From Brugia malayi (lineage: Eukaryota > Nematoda > Chromadorea > Rhabditida > Onchocercidae): a DNA stretch of 64,000 bases. The translations under genes were made by a program, and so were the position numbers. Below are positions 1-16,140 of this stretch, piece after piece. The notes under the pieces are model-generated. The model was not told the origin of the DNA and did no database searches. It worked only from the letters and a program-made list of their open reading frames with translations. The stretch covers positions 12,026,501-12,090,500 of the forward strand of contig NW_025062476.1 in the NCBI RefSeq assembly GCF_000002995.4. Reading direction: 5' to 3'. Position 1 is the first letter of the stretch, and the number at the start of each line of letters is the position of its first letter.

Positions 1-3000
1 TAAATAAAATTTTGAAAAAAAAAATTTAAAAAATTTTGAATGTAAAAAAAAAATTCTCAATTTTTCTTTTCATTGTTTTAATTTTTTTTTTCATTTATAC
101 TTGTAGAAAATTTGAAAATTTTCTATATAAAATCACTAATTATAAGGATTTTAGTTTTTCTTTTCTTTTATTTTTGAATGCATTGTAAATTGTATTTTTG
201 CAACTTTCTGAGCCATTTCCATTCAAATTAATTTTAATTTCTATTAAAATTTAAATGAAACGTTGTAAACATAATGTGTACTGTTAAAATGTAAATAAAT
301 TACATTAGAAATACTAATATATTTCTAAAATTGACCTTAATTAGTAATCATTTATTTTTCAAAAAATAATATCAAAAAAAAAAAAAAAAATTAAACAGAA
401 TTATGAAACGGTAAAAAAAAAAAAAGAAAACAAATGCAAAATAATTTATATATAAAGTTTATTTAAAAGTACTATTTATTATCTATCAAACAAATCTTTT
501 TTTTTTGAGTATTTCTTTTCTATTTTTCATTTTTTTATCAGTTATAATTGAAGTAAATCATTAAACAATGTTACTATAAAAAGTTTATCCAATTAAAAAA
601 AAAGTTTGCAAATTTGACCAATTTAAAAGCTAACAAAAATTGCAGTTTGAATGGAAGCATAAATGGAACAAGAAAAAAGGAGAAAAAAAGTACCAACTAA
701 GAAATAAATAAGCTAATTCATTAATTACTATCTTTGAAATTCCAAAAATTTCATTTCTAAAAACTCTTTATAAAAATTATTGTCTGTAAAATGTTTGTTT
801 ATATTGAAATATGGTGAATATTTAATAATAAAGATTAGAAATAATAATAATAGTAATTGATAGCAATAGTGATAATAATAATAATAATTGATAGCAATAG
901 TGACAATAATAATATTAATAAGTGATAGCAATAGTGATAATAATAATATTAATAAGTGATAGCAATAGTGACAATAATAATATTAATAAGTGATAGCAAT
1001 AGTGACAATAATAATATTAATAAGTGATAGCAATAGTGATAATAATAATATTAATAAGTGATAGCAATAGTGACAATAATAATATAATAAGTGATAGCAA
1101 TAGTGACAATAATAATATAATAAGTGATAGCAATAGTGACAATAATAATATTAATAAGTGATAGCAATAGTGACAATAATAATATTAATAAGTGATAGCA
1201 ATAGTGACAATAATAATATTAATAAGTGATAGCAATAGTGACAATAATAATATTAATAAGTGATAGCAATAGTGACAATAATAATATTAATAAGTGATAG
1301 CAATAGTGACAATAATAATATTAATAAGTGATAGCAATAGTGATAATAATAATAATAAGTGACAGCAATAGTGATAATAATAATAATAATAATAATAACT
1401 ACTGTCAGTAATATTCAACGATTGTAATGATAATTGTAATCGTTATAATGATTACGCAATTATGATGTTTGTAATCATAATGATGTGATTATAGTGATAT
1501 TTTGCTGATAATAACGATAATAACAATGATATCATATGATAATTATGAATCAATAAATGTTTATACCTTGGTTCGTTTCAATTCGTTTTATTCAATTTCT
1601 AATATATATTATAAAATTAAACTAAATTTTTGTTAATAAAAAAAAAAAAAAAAAAACCACTGGAGTGAAAGAAAACTTCCTCTACCATTCATTATTTATA
1701 TACTTCAATTCTTTTTTTATAATTTAAGCTTACTTTTATTACATTTCATCTTTTTGGTCTTGCGTGTATATAAAATTAACTAATTTTATTCTCATTTTAA
1801 TTATTATTTTTTTTTTTTTTTATTACTATTATTGTTGTTAATATTTTTATTGTTATTATCATTATTAACACCATTATTAATATCACTTTTTTTAAAAAAT
1901 TATTACTTTTTTTTAATTGTTACTTTTTTTTTTTTTTTAAATAATTGATTATCTTTTGTAATATGTTTAATGATGATAATTTATAGTAGTGAAAAATGAA
2001 TAGTTTTTAAAGAATTCATAAAACGAAGACTCAATTTTAATTTAAAAATATCAATTTCACATGATGATTCATTGTTTAATGATTTAAAACAAACATTTGA
2101 TTACGTATACATTTTATAATAAACAAACAAATGTTTATTTCATATTTAATTTTATGCAATTTTATGTGAATATTCAATAATTCATCATTAATTTAGCAAG
2201 GTGATGTATATCAATTAAAAGCATTTTAAAAATAATTTAAATAATTTTATTATTTCGATTAATTGATATTTCTAAACCGTATAAATCATCTTTTTTAACA
2301 GATTTACTATTTGCAAATTCTGATTTTTATACAATTTTTCTTAATTCTGTAAAGATTTCAACTTTTTTATTCATTTGATGACAAAATATTTGCACATAAT
2401 TAGTGATAACTTTAATTGAATGTATAAAATTCATTCATATGTTGGATAAAAATAATAATAAATGAAAATTAAACCTAATATATTTTCTTGTTGCTAATAT
2501 AATATACATAAATCATTTAATATTATTGAAATTACATTGTTATTCAGTAATATTTATTGTATAAAAGCATTTAAATATCAAATATATATTTGTACATAAT
2601 CATCTTATCAGTTAAATATAAATATGTTATCACTTAATCACATATGAAACATATTTAATGATTATTCAGCAAAATTTTAGACTAATTATTTAAATCTTAG
2701 ACTAATTACTCAATTTATCAATTTCACTTAAAACAAGATAAATGATAATTTTGCTAATTTTAATATATCAATTTTAAAGATTGTTAATTTTAAATAATGT
2801 AATAAATAACATTCAAAAAGAAAATGATAAATCGAATTCTGGAATAAATAATTAACAATCAAAATTGCAATTAAATATTTTTCCTTTTCCAATTTCTATC
2901 ATTAAACATTTTCTCTACTTCAATTCTCTACTTCATCCCATTCTTTCATCTGATAAAATGATTTTATCATTTTATCTATCCAATATAAAATTTCGCAAAA

Positions 3001-3710
3001 TATTTTTATTAAAATGACCGAATTTCTAATTTCATTTCAGATAAAACTAATTGAATTCATATCATTCAATTGTAACAATTCGTTCATCCTTTTGTATTGT
3101 TCGTTTCTTCAATTTGCCAATTAATTATTTCATAGCATTTAATTCTTTTTTTCTTCCATTCAATCTTATCGGATGAATAATTTAAATTATATCAAATTTA
3201 AAATCACTGCTTCCATTTCATTTCAATTTTTTTTTTTTTTTTTTTTGCTTGAAATATAAATTAACTATAAACTAAATTTAATTGAAATATAATTGATTTG
3301 TGAATTTTTGTATGTAAAGCATTTCTAATATTATTATAATCATTTCTTATCTTACAATGATCAATGTTAAAATTAATTGAATAATAGAAACAAAAATTAT
3401 TGCTATAGCAAAATTTCAACAAATTTATTGAAAATTAATAAATACAAATATTATTGAAAAACAAAAAAAAAAAAATTTTCTGCAATAAATTTCAATGAAT
3501 TTCAATAAATTTTCACATTCTAAATAATTTAATAGTAATGCAATTCAATTATTTAATTTTAATCATTTTAACAGTAATACAAATTTGATCATTTAAATTC
3601 CACTCTACTATTTTATCCAGAATTTTTTTTAACTTAAAATGCAGAAACATATTAGTAGAAAATCAATTTCAAGTTAAATTTTTTTTTTTTGAACTTATTA
3701 TTTTTATTTT
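1..3710. other. AT-rich intergenic region
   Basis: No convincing coding exon is seen on either strand. The stretch holds poly-A/T runs, AT-rich sequence and one long minisatellite (840-1400). The only longer open frame (728-931, minus) runs into that repeat and has no family resemblance. The last bases before 3711 are a pyrimidine-rich tract leading to the acceptor of the next gene. Confidence 0.7.
840..1400. repeat. 34-bp AT-rich minisatellite, about 16 copies
   Basis: The unit contains the core GTGATAGCAATAGTGACAAT followed by a TAATAATATTAATAA-type spacer. Most units are 34 bp; some have shorter spacers (about 32 bp). Copies differ mainly at a C/T position (AGTGAC or AGTGAT). The ends decay into plain TAA triplets, which suggests the unit grew out of a TAA microsatellite. 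No gene overlaps it. Confidence 0.9.
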
Positions 3711-3713
3711 CAG
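3711..3713 (+). promoter_or_regulatory. Candidate spliced-leader acceptor of the DB-module gene
   Basis: CAG after a T-rich tract (TTATTTTTATTTTCAG), seven bases before an ATG that opens a signal peptide. In nematodes such an acceptor just ahead of the initiator usually marks SL trans-splicing. A cis-spliced non-coding 5' exon is the alternative. Confidence 0.55.
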
Positions 3714-3720
3714 GATTATT

Positions 3721-5182
3721 ATGCTATCATTGATAATTGTAATCATTTGTACATATTGGTCAAATTTAATTGCTCAACAACAACAACAGGATAATATTAA
3801 CTTGAACAATAATTATCCCATTGCGCAGTTATTGTCGCAGGAACAATCAAATAATAATATTAGTGCAGCAGTAAATATTTACCCAACACGTCATTCAACT
3901 ATGAATAGCAAACAAATTACCGAATTAAAAACTAGGATGCGTAATTTACCGGTATATTATCACAATCAACAACAAAAACAAAAACAAAAACAACAACAGA
4001 ACAAAGAACAAATTTTAATGAAAATGTATACTACACATTTAATTGATCAATCATCATCACCACAACAGATCATTTCTGGACAAATAACGCCATTATTGCA
4101 ACAAAAACAGCAACAATTCGCGCCTAATATGCAACAATCGCAACAGCAATTTCCGCCTAATGCGCAAGAACAACAACAACAGTTTCCGCTTAATGTACAG
4201 CAATATATTTCAACAAGCAATCAGTCAATTATCATTCAACCATCACTTAATTCTCAAAGTTTACCATACAAAAATATCACCAACCAACAATCATTAACTT
4301 CAAATATTATTGAACAGGAAAAATTTGATCAACTTTTTCCACTCTGGAATACCTATCAATCAATTATCACTACTGATCCATCGTTATCAAATGCTGAACA
4401 ACGTCTAAAGAAATGTTGCTCCAGGTTAAATGAAGCAGATACAGAATGCAAGAAACATTTTTGTGGGTTTGATGCATTAGAACCTCGAACGGTTTCTTTT
4501 TCAAATATTTTTTAAAAAAAAAAAAAACCATAAATTTGAATTAGTTTGTTATAAGTGTAAAATTTTTTAAAAAAAAAAAAAAAAAAAAAAACAAAAAAAG
4601 GTCAAGAATTAAGACTGAAATTTAGTAATTCATACCATTTAAAATACAAAAACAAAAAAAAGAAAATTGAATTTCCCTTCATAATGAAAATAATAAAAAT
4701 CTAAAAATAAGATATAGATAACGAAATTTAATATTTAATTTTGAATCCTTTAAATTGCATTTTCCTAAGTTTAGTTTTAATTACTACTTAGATAGAAAAA
4801 AATAATAAGATAGAAATAATATTATTTTAAGATACTTTACGAGCTAATAAATTAGTGTAGTAATTAAGAAATAAATAAATAAATAAGCAAAATATTTGTA
4901 ATAAATTCAAAGTTTTTTTAGATTCTCATTTATTTATTAATTTGTCAATCACGTGGTCCAACAGTTGGTCAAATGTGGGATTGTGCTTCATCAAGACAAA
5001 ATCATACTGCTTGTTGTATTAGAAAAGGAGTTCGACCAGCATGTCAAATTTATTGTGAAACAACTAATGGAGTACCAACTGATTACAGTAAATATTTGTT
5101 CTGCTTAAGTAATTTCCGTCAAATACGTGACTGTTTCCGTGAACACTTAGAAACGAATCATAATTTGTACGGTGATTGGTAA
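3721..5182 (+). CDS. Secreted Gln-rich protein with C-terminal DB module
   Basis: Two exons, 3721-4491 and 4922-5182, joined in phase 0, give about 343 residues. A hydrophobic signal peptide (residues 1 to about 18, ending NLIAQ) is followed by about 220 low-complexity residues rich in Gln, Asn and Ser. The last 110 residues carry 12 cysteines (CC, C, C before the junction; C, C, CC, C, C, C, C after it), the pattern of the nematode DB module. DB proteins are usually secreted or cuticle-associated; their biochemical role is largely unknown. Intron 1 runs from GTTTCT to TTTTTTTAG. The final TGG-TAA overlaps a good donor (GGTAAGA), so a further 3' exon is possible, but an AATAAA at 5258 favours the stop. 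The long polyQ/N spacer is the unusual part. Confidence 0.85.
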
Positions 5183-6284
5183 GAAATTTAGTGAAAAATC
5201 ATTTAAGAAAAATTACCTTTTCTTTTGAAAAAATTTTAATGTCTTTTTCCTTTGGCAAATAAATGAATTACTAAAAAAAAAAAAAAAAATATTCTCAGTA
5301 AAATGATATTATTTATCATTCTTTTTCTTCTTATTTTATATATTTCAAAGTAATAAATTCCAAAATATCTTCTAAAAAATTTTATCACTACCTCAAATTT
5401 TTTCCATTTCTTTCCCATTGATTGTAATTACACATCAAAATACGGGTCTACATTAATTAAAATTATTTAATATTTAAATAGATACAGATAGATCATTCTA
5501 TTTCATACATATCTGCTGACTTTCAATAATATTTATTTTTTCTACAAAAGTAAATCCTCTAATACTGTATTTCTCATACTTCGTTCTATCGTTAAGTGAT
5601 ATAGTTATTATCATTTATATCGAATTTTAATTATTACTAGTGACAAATAGTTACTGATCGTCTTAGCATATTGATTTAACAAATAGTGATAGTTTTGACT
5701 AGTGATAATACTTCTAAGTGATAAAAATTTCTGGTCTTATAATACATATAATGCTTCCTTTGCAAAATATATGATAATGATATTGTAAATAAAATAATCA
5801 ATAACATTTTAATGATAATCAACAACTGAAAGAAGGCAAAAATCGAAGACCAAAATGGAACAAAAGAAGTTATAGATGACAAAAAATTAAGAAACTTTGA
5901 CGTCCAATTACAAAAACTACATACATAGCAAAAAAATACCTGCTAATATACTATAAAATAATACAGGTAATGCAGACTACTTCAATAAAATCTGGTAGAT
6001 TACTTTTTAAATCAAAAATAAGTTGTGCAGTGGATTAAAAGACAAAAAAAAACTCAACTTTTAATAAAAAAATTCATCATCATTAGCTCTAGGCTGCCCA
6101 ATCTCAAAGCTTTATATTTGTATTAGTAAGTCCTCTAATATAAATGGAAGGTAATTTTTTTTTACCTTTTTTGGCCAAATTCGATTAACCTGACTAATAG
6201 TTTGACTAATGCGCACTCTTATAAAATAAACCACTTTTAAATAGTATAAATTCATTTTCAATATTGTTGACAAAACCAATTAAC
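5183..6284. other. Convergent intergenic region
   Basis: Lies tail-to-tail between the DB gene and the NSUN4-like gene. AATAAA at 5258-5263, 76 bases after the DB stop, is a plausible polyadenylation signal. No coding signal is seen; the short open frames here are AT-rich and lack splice or family support. Confidence 0.6.
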
Positions 6285-9332
<3,048 letters not shown>

Positions 9333-9337
9333 AATTC

Positions 9338-9340
9338 CTG
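9338..9340 (-). promoter_or_regulatory. Candidate spliced-leader acceptor of NSUN4
   Basis: Reading the minus strand, AAAATTGCAG precedes GAATT and then the ATG. The very short leader fits SL trans-splicing. Confidence 0.5.
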
Positions 9341-11651
9341 CAATTTTTATTTGATGTTATAATTAGTGAGAAAAAAAAATCCCATTTCTATTCTGATTCT
9401 ATAAGACAAAAGAGGAAATGTATTAATTAGTATGTTAAATTAACATTTTGAACTTTGTCAAAATACTTCTAAATTTCTTTATGAAACGAAACTAAGTCAT
9501 TTTATGAAGTATTGTGAAACACTACATTAAATATATTCGTGTTATATCAGTGTTATATCAAAATTTCCCTATGCTTTACACACAATAATTTCGAGGTATT
9601 GCGTTAAGCATCCTGAAAATTTAAAAAAAAAAAACTTTACTAATTACTAGTAATTTTGTTAATGGGATAATATTAACCATTCGGGAATTCAGACGCATAG
9701 AAGAAAAAATAACCGTTTAACTATTTTATAATTATTTTATATCATCTGCTCATCTTCCTCTTCCTACCATATCCCACCCGAGTAATTCATGAATAACAAT
9801 ATTAATTGATTAAAAAATGTTTGAATAATATTTGTTGCAACATTTTTTTCTCTCAGTATATAATCGATTCACTGAATTAATCATATACAAAATTTATGTG
9901 ATTCAAAAAAATAAGGCAGAAATAATACAAAAAAGAAAACTTCCAGATAATTCATTCTTCTTAAATGAGAAACTCTCGAGAAATCTTTGAAGTTACATGC
10001 GATCACATGTCAATATAACTTGCAAAATTATAATCGATGCATGTCACTATTATTTCAATCGAAAGTTATATGTATGGAAAAAACTTCAACTCAAATACAT
10101 TTCAATATATTTAGGATTTCAATTATCACTGGAAATAACTAATTCCTAAATTAATTGTATTAATATGCTAATTAGTAGTAGTCTCCATGTATACCATCGG
10201 TAAATACATTAATTATATGCCAATTTAGCACTAATATCTTATCTTAAATTTTATTCTATTTATTAACAAAAAATTGATGAACAGTAAATCAATTAAAATT
10301 GCTAAATTAATCGATAAGTTTCTATCCGTTTCCATCTCAGCAATTTCACAACCCTCAAATTATCATCTTTGGAATATCTCTTCTTTATCTTAATTTAATC
10401 TTAACATTTCCTTTTCTAATTTTTTTCACCTATATTTTTTAAGAGAGAGAGAAAATAAAACAACCGGAAGAAACAATAAAAATAAAATAAAAATAAACCG
10501 AAGAAAATATAAAGAAGAAACTGGTTTTTATTCCGGTTTTTCTATACTAAAGGACGTTCAGTATTCTACGGCTAACTGAAATTATGATTGAATTATTTAG
10601 TTAGTTAATAAGTAACTTCTAATTGGGTAGAGTGAATTTCCATTTTTTTTTTTTCTATAAAGATTTAAAACATTTGTATTTACCAATATTAGTTATCCGG
10701 AAAATATTTCCGTTATATAAAATTGAACTCAAATTAGATATAGCATACGTAATAGATATTAAAAGTGTATAACGCATTGATATTATATAACTTTATTGGT
10801 ATTATATGGTTTATCATTGAAATTATTGGTGTAAAATAATTTCAATTTTTTTTTTTTTTGTTTCTCTTCACATTAAAGAATAAATTGCAAAATATTGGGT
10901 CTATGGATTATTTAATAAGCAAAGTTTATCTGAGTAAGTAGTAAAGCTTAGAAATATCAACTGGCATAAATAATATTCATTATCAAATTTTCTTAACAAA
11001 GTTAGGATTTGATAATTTATTGTCAATTTATTATCATTATCATATTATAATAAATGGAGCACTTTCATTTATTAAATTAAAATTGCGAAAATTTAAGAGT
11101 TATTTGTATATATTATATAACATATATAATATATTGAATACGTATTGAACAAATGTATTAAATATATAATTAATGAAATTTATATACGTATATAATTCGA
11201 TTAATTATGTTTGAAATTCACTTAAAGAATTAACTGTAAAATATTAATTTTTGTGATTATCTGTCTGTCATATAATTTAATCAATATATTGAATATATAA
11301 TTAATCAGGTATAATTCAATTTACAATCAGTTTATAGTTTTATATAGTTTAAAATTAGTTCATATTCAGTTTGTAATATTAATTTTAATTTTTTATAGTT
11401 CTAATTTGATACGAAATTTTGCTTTGTTAATACATTACAGAAACTGATTTTTAATAATTTTTAGAAGTTTTTTTTTTTCGTATTTAATATGCAATTTACG
11501 TAGTTTGCGTGTCAAAATTTCATTTTCAAAGCTTTTTTGCATTCGTTATAACATATTCAAATTTAATATGTGAATTGTTCAATTTTTACATTATATAAAT
11601 CGATTTTTTTTCAAATAATTATATGTATATTTTTTTATTCTTTTTTGCACA
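9341..11651. other. Divergent intergenic region
   Basis: Head-to-head spacer between the NSUN4-like and UBE2J1-like genes, so it should hold both promoters. It is AT-rich with no exon-like stretch, tandem repeat or RNA gene that I could recognise. Confidence 0.55.
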
Positions 11652-11654
11652 CAG
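11652..11654 (+). promoter_or_regulatory. Candidate spliced-leader acceptor of UBE2J1
   Basis: A T-rich tract ends in GCACACAG, 45 bases before the initiator ATG of the E2 gene. It is a plausible trans-splice acceptor but is not proven. Confidence 0.4.
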
Positions 11655-11699
11655 TATTGTTTGAAAGAAATTATTTTAGAAAACAAAATTTTCTGGAAA

Positions 11700-14136
11700 A
11701 TGACTTCAAATCTATCGCAATATAACTTGAAAAGTGCTGGTAAGAGATTTTTCTTTGCTTCGTTTTTCTTCTTAGAAGTATTCGATTTTGCAAATGTATT
11801 AATTTTCATTTGCCTGCAAAATTTATCCTTGTTAAATATTTGAGAAATTAATACAACATTGCATTTGATTAGTTACTGATAATTTGTGAAGATAAATCTT
11901 ACGATCTGTAGTTTTTTTTAAGTTTTAATACCTTTTGTGTTATAATTTATAAAATAGTTATTATATTTTCATTTGTGATTTATATATATTTTTTTTTTTT
12001 TTGAAAAAAAAAAGAAAGAATATATCTTTGCAGGTGTAAAGAGGTTAATGAAAGAAGCAGCTGAATTACGGAATCCAACAGATATGTATTATGCTCAACC
12101 ACTTGAAGTAAATAATGAAACATTTGTAGAAACTTAATGCTTCACTTTTGATTAGTTATTCAGATATAGAGAGATTTCGCTAAGTTTTTAATATAGTTTT
12201 CCTTTTTTTTCTTAAACTAATCGTTTATGGATTAAAATTCGATTAGTTAATGTATGTTCAGCTAATGATATGAGCTATATTTGGTATGAAATGTTGTAAA
12301 TTTAGAACAGATATGAACTGAATAATTTTAGCTTATCATATCATTTCATCATATTCTTATTTCTGAACTTTTTATAATATCGTTTGCGTAAAATTAAAGA
12401 AATTGATGTCAGGATAATTTATTCGAGTGGCATTTTACTGTACGTGGACCGGCCGATACAGACTTCGAGAATGGTATTTATCATGGGCGAATACTTTTAC
12501 CAGTGGATTATCCAATGAAACCGCCAAGTGTTATATTGCTTACGGTAAGTTTATATTAATTTTGATTTGCTGAATTGTTTATGAAATATTTTATTTGACT
12601 TTTTGAATTCTGTTACTGTGATTTCGATTTATTCAAACTGCTCATTTCTTCACTTTGTCTGAGATTTTTGACAAAACGATTTCGTTAACAAACATACTGA
12701 GAGAGAAAAAACATTCTTTTATTGAATTATTTATGTGTTCTTTTGTTTCCGTGTAAATCATAACTGAATTTTTACAAAGCTTTGTTTGCAGCCGAATGGT
12801 CGCTTTCAGTTAAATCAGAAGATATGCCTTAGCATTTCAGATCATCATCCTGAATCTTGGCAACCATCATGGTCTAGTAAGATATTCCACTTAAGTATTT
12901 GTTTGCGGAATCATATAATACTAAACTAATCAATTAACGGTACTTTTAACCTTAGACATTGGATATTGTGACAAATGATAGATTTTGCAATTCTTTCATT
13001 GCAAATTTCAGTTCGCACTGCACTTTTGGCTCTTATTGGTTTTATGCCGACACATTCAGCTGGTGCATTAGGCTCATTAGAGTATCCATCAGAAGAACGT
13101 CGAAGGCTCGCTAAAATGTATGCTTGTATGCCTTTCTTTTTTTTAATTTGGAAATGGGAGAATAAATGGAAGAAGAAATGAAATTTTCATATTCATTTCA
13201 TACAGTTTATTCTATTTTCTTTTACTAAAATGTTTGAAAGTAGCGTAATGTTATAAATTGATATATTTTTAATGAATTTCAGAAGTCATGAGTGGGTTTG
13301 TAAAGAATGTGGTCTTTGTATGCGAAATGCATTAGCAAGTAAACCAGTGTGTGATGATAATGCAGATGTTATAGAAGCGCAGCATTTGACTACTGAAATT
13401 TCAGTTGAAGTTAGTTAAATATTTTAGCAAACATTTAAAGCATTAAGTAATTCAGTTAGATCAGCTCTTATGTGGATTTATGCAAATACAGCAAAATATC
13501 CTTACATATTATTAAAAGTTAGCATTATTCTGTTTAAATCTGATTCAGTAATTTATCACTGATAGCTTAACTTATGAGTTAGACGAGGTGTTTTTTCGAT
13601 TTACTTCATGAATTTTTTTTTTTCTTTTCATGAATAACTGAATTCATAACCGGACAGAATAATATGAGACAGAATTTTCTTTATTCATGATTATTGGAAA
13701 GTTATATTATGCAGGGTACTATAAATGAATGCTATAATTTTAATGCTCTTTATAAGTTTATTTTAAATTTAACAGTAATGTATCAAAGTCGAATAGAATT
13801 TGAAGATATTCCTTGCAGGAAGAGAAAACAGCAATAAAACAAGAAATAATGGATGATCAAAAATTTTTTGTTACGAGTGATACGATATTGAAAAATGATG
13901 TTATCACGGATAGTACCACTGATACATCTGAAAATTTACGCCATAGGCTATCATCGTCTCAGTCACATTCATCTCAATTACCTTCAACATCTATCACCTC
14001 AATTCGTAGTGATGATTTACAATTATCATCACATCGTTATTCTTGGGAGTTAATTTTTATCTGGTTTTTTTCTGTGATTATTATAGGTTTAGTTTTAAGA
14101 AGATTACTTTTTGTACAAAATCATGCGATAGCTTAA
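11700..14136 (+). CDS. ubc-6: UBE2J1/Ubc6-type tail-anchored ubiquitin-conjugating enzyme
   Basis: Seven exons: 11700-11739, 12034-12107, 12413-12544, 12792-12876, 13012-13117, 13283-13409, 13819-14136; 293 residues with all phases consistent. This E2 family sits in the ER membrane and ubiquitinates misfolded proteins with Hrd1-type ligases (ERAD). The start YNLKSAGVKRLMKEAAEL and the block PMKPPSVILLTPNGRF are diagnostic. The catalytic cysteine is Cys94 in KICLSISDHHPESWQPSW; as usual for this subfamily the classic HPN motif is missing. Exons 6-7 encode a linker with several cysteines (WVCKECGLC) and a Ser-rich stretch. The C-terminus is a single membrane anchor (WELIFIWFFSVIIIGLVL) followed by basic residues, typical of tail-anchored proteins. 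I recall ubc-6 as the C. elegans orthologue. Confidence 0.94.
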
Positions 14137-16140
14137 TTGTTTATTGAATGCAAATTTAATCATTGCATCAGTACGTTTAAAGTTGAAAAAAATATGCTTA
14201 TTGCTTTCTTTTCTATTCTTTATTTTACTATTTTTTTTTCTCTCTCTCTCTAATTTTATGCAAGAATATAGTATGCTTAAAATAGAATTATGTTTATTAT
14301 AATATATTGAATATTATCATAAAAGAAATATGGAAGATAGAAATATGCTACAAAATATTAATGATTTATCATTTGATATAGCAATAATCAGAAGAGCGCT
14401 ATTAATTATCGCTTATTGTTTCTATTTTCAAATTTTTTGTCAGTATGAAAATTTGAATTAATCAGTGGTAAAAAATGATACGGTTCATCTATAATTACAT
14501 TATTTAAAAGTACATCATTATGAATGTAATATGTGTGAAAAATATTTTCTGGTGAAATTTCATGATTATCGTGGTGATAATATGTTTCTTGTATTTACAT
14601 AAGAGATGTATCTTTTGCTGTGCACTTAATTCATTATATTCTTTTTTCGGATTTTAATTGGAAATGTTTGTAGAGTATTAATAATTGTAAAATGATGAAA
14701 AATTGTTGGAGAAAATTCTGATACTGTAATCGATGCTTTTATCATATTAGAGAGGAAGAAAAAATTGTAATATTTTATGTTTTATCTATTTTCTTTGGAA
14801 CTCTTTTTTTCTTTTTTTTTCTTGATAATTCGCTTATTATTAGCAAAAGTAATTCGTTAGCTAAAAAAATGATTAGGATTTTCTCCAAATTTTATGCTAA
14901 ATTAATATCTAATTAGAAAAAAAAAAAATGACTGAGGCAAAGTTTGAACTTAACAATTATCTCTTCTACGGATAAAATTAATTCATTAATTCTTACCTCA
15001 AAATAGTTAACATTGGATGAAGTAAATTTTTGCTGTATATTCCTTAAAATTGCTAGCTAAAATGGATTTGAAATTAGAAAAAAAAAAAAAAAAAAACGAA
15101 AAATGATGATTGATTTTGGAATTTTCTGAGGAGTTTTGATCGAATTAATTATGTCGATTAGACTTTTCATTAATCATTAACAAAATTATTGCATTTTGCT
15201 AATCATAAAATAGGATAAGGAAGATTTTTGAAGCAATGAATATAATTTGAATAGTTGGATATATTACAAATCTGAAATATACTTCATTCGAAAGCTTTAA
15301 TTTGTAGATTTCATGTTGATTTATAACTTTGTAATTATATTCAGTCTATAAATCCATCAAATGTTCGATATGTAATAGAATGTAAGATTGTAATGAAAAT
15401 TTTTCTTCCGCAGATGCCTAATAATTCTTTCAAATTAGATGACATATTTTTGTATGAAAGAAACTTTATGCTTATGTAATTTCTTCTTTCATTCAATAAA
15501 AGCTAATGCTAATTTTGTATGCAAATTATGATAGATTAATTTGATATTTGATTGCAATTTTATTTCAATTTAAAATTCAATCTGTATTATCTAATGTATA
15601 ACTATTTCTATGCTTATTTCTTCTTTAATTCATAAACTTGATCTTCCTTCTTTCTTACACGTGAAAGTTTAGAATATTTCACAGTAATTTTTCATGAAAA
15701 GCGAAATATCGAATAGTTTAGTAAAATAGCAACAATTACCATTATTAACATCTACCATACACTCGTTACTTTGTTAAAAATCGTTATGAAATAGAGGATT
15801 TTTTGATAATTAATTCAATTTAATTTCCTTCAATTCAAGTTTATATGGAGAGAGAAGTGAAAATGGAAACATCTTCATCTATTAATGTGTACTTATCATC
15901 AGTTCAGTTATGACTTTCAAAAAATTTATTTCTCATTTGTATATAATTACAATGCAATAACAACTTGATGTAACTTAACAAACAAATAACATGTATACTA
16001 AGATATAATTTTATACAATTTAAACTCTATCTAATCTAACTTATCCAAGTATATGAGTTTAGACTTAGTTTTACATATCTTTACATATCCTTTAAAAAAA
16101 GAAAGAAAAATAACTTAACTACCATTTCCATTATTTTAAA
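14137..16140. other. Convergent intergenic region
   Basis: 3' flank of both the E2 gene (+) and the TRMT10A-like gene (-). AT-rich with homopolymer runs. No coding, RNA or tandem-repeat feature was recognised. Confidence 0.55.

Noticed and set aside
728..931. Minus-strand open frame with poly-Tyr
   Set aside because: It reads through the edge of the 34-bp/TAA repeat and has no independent support.
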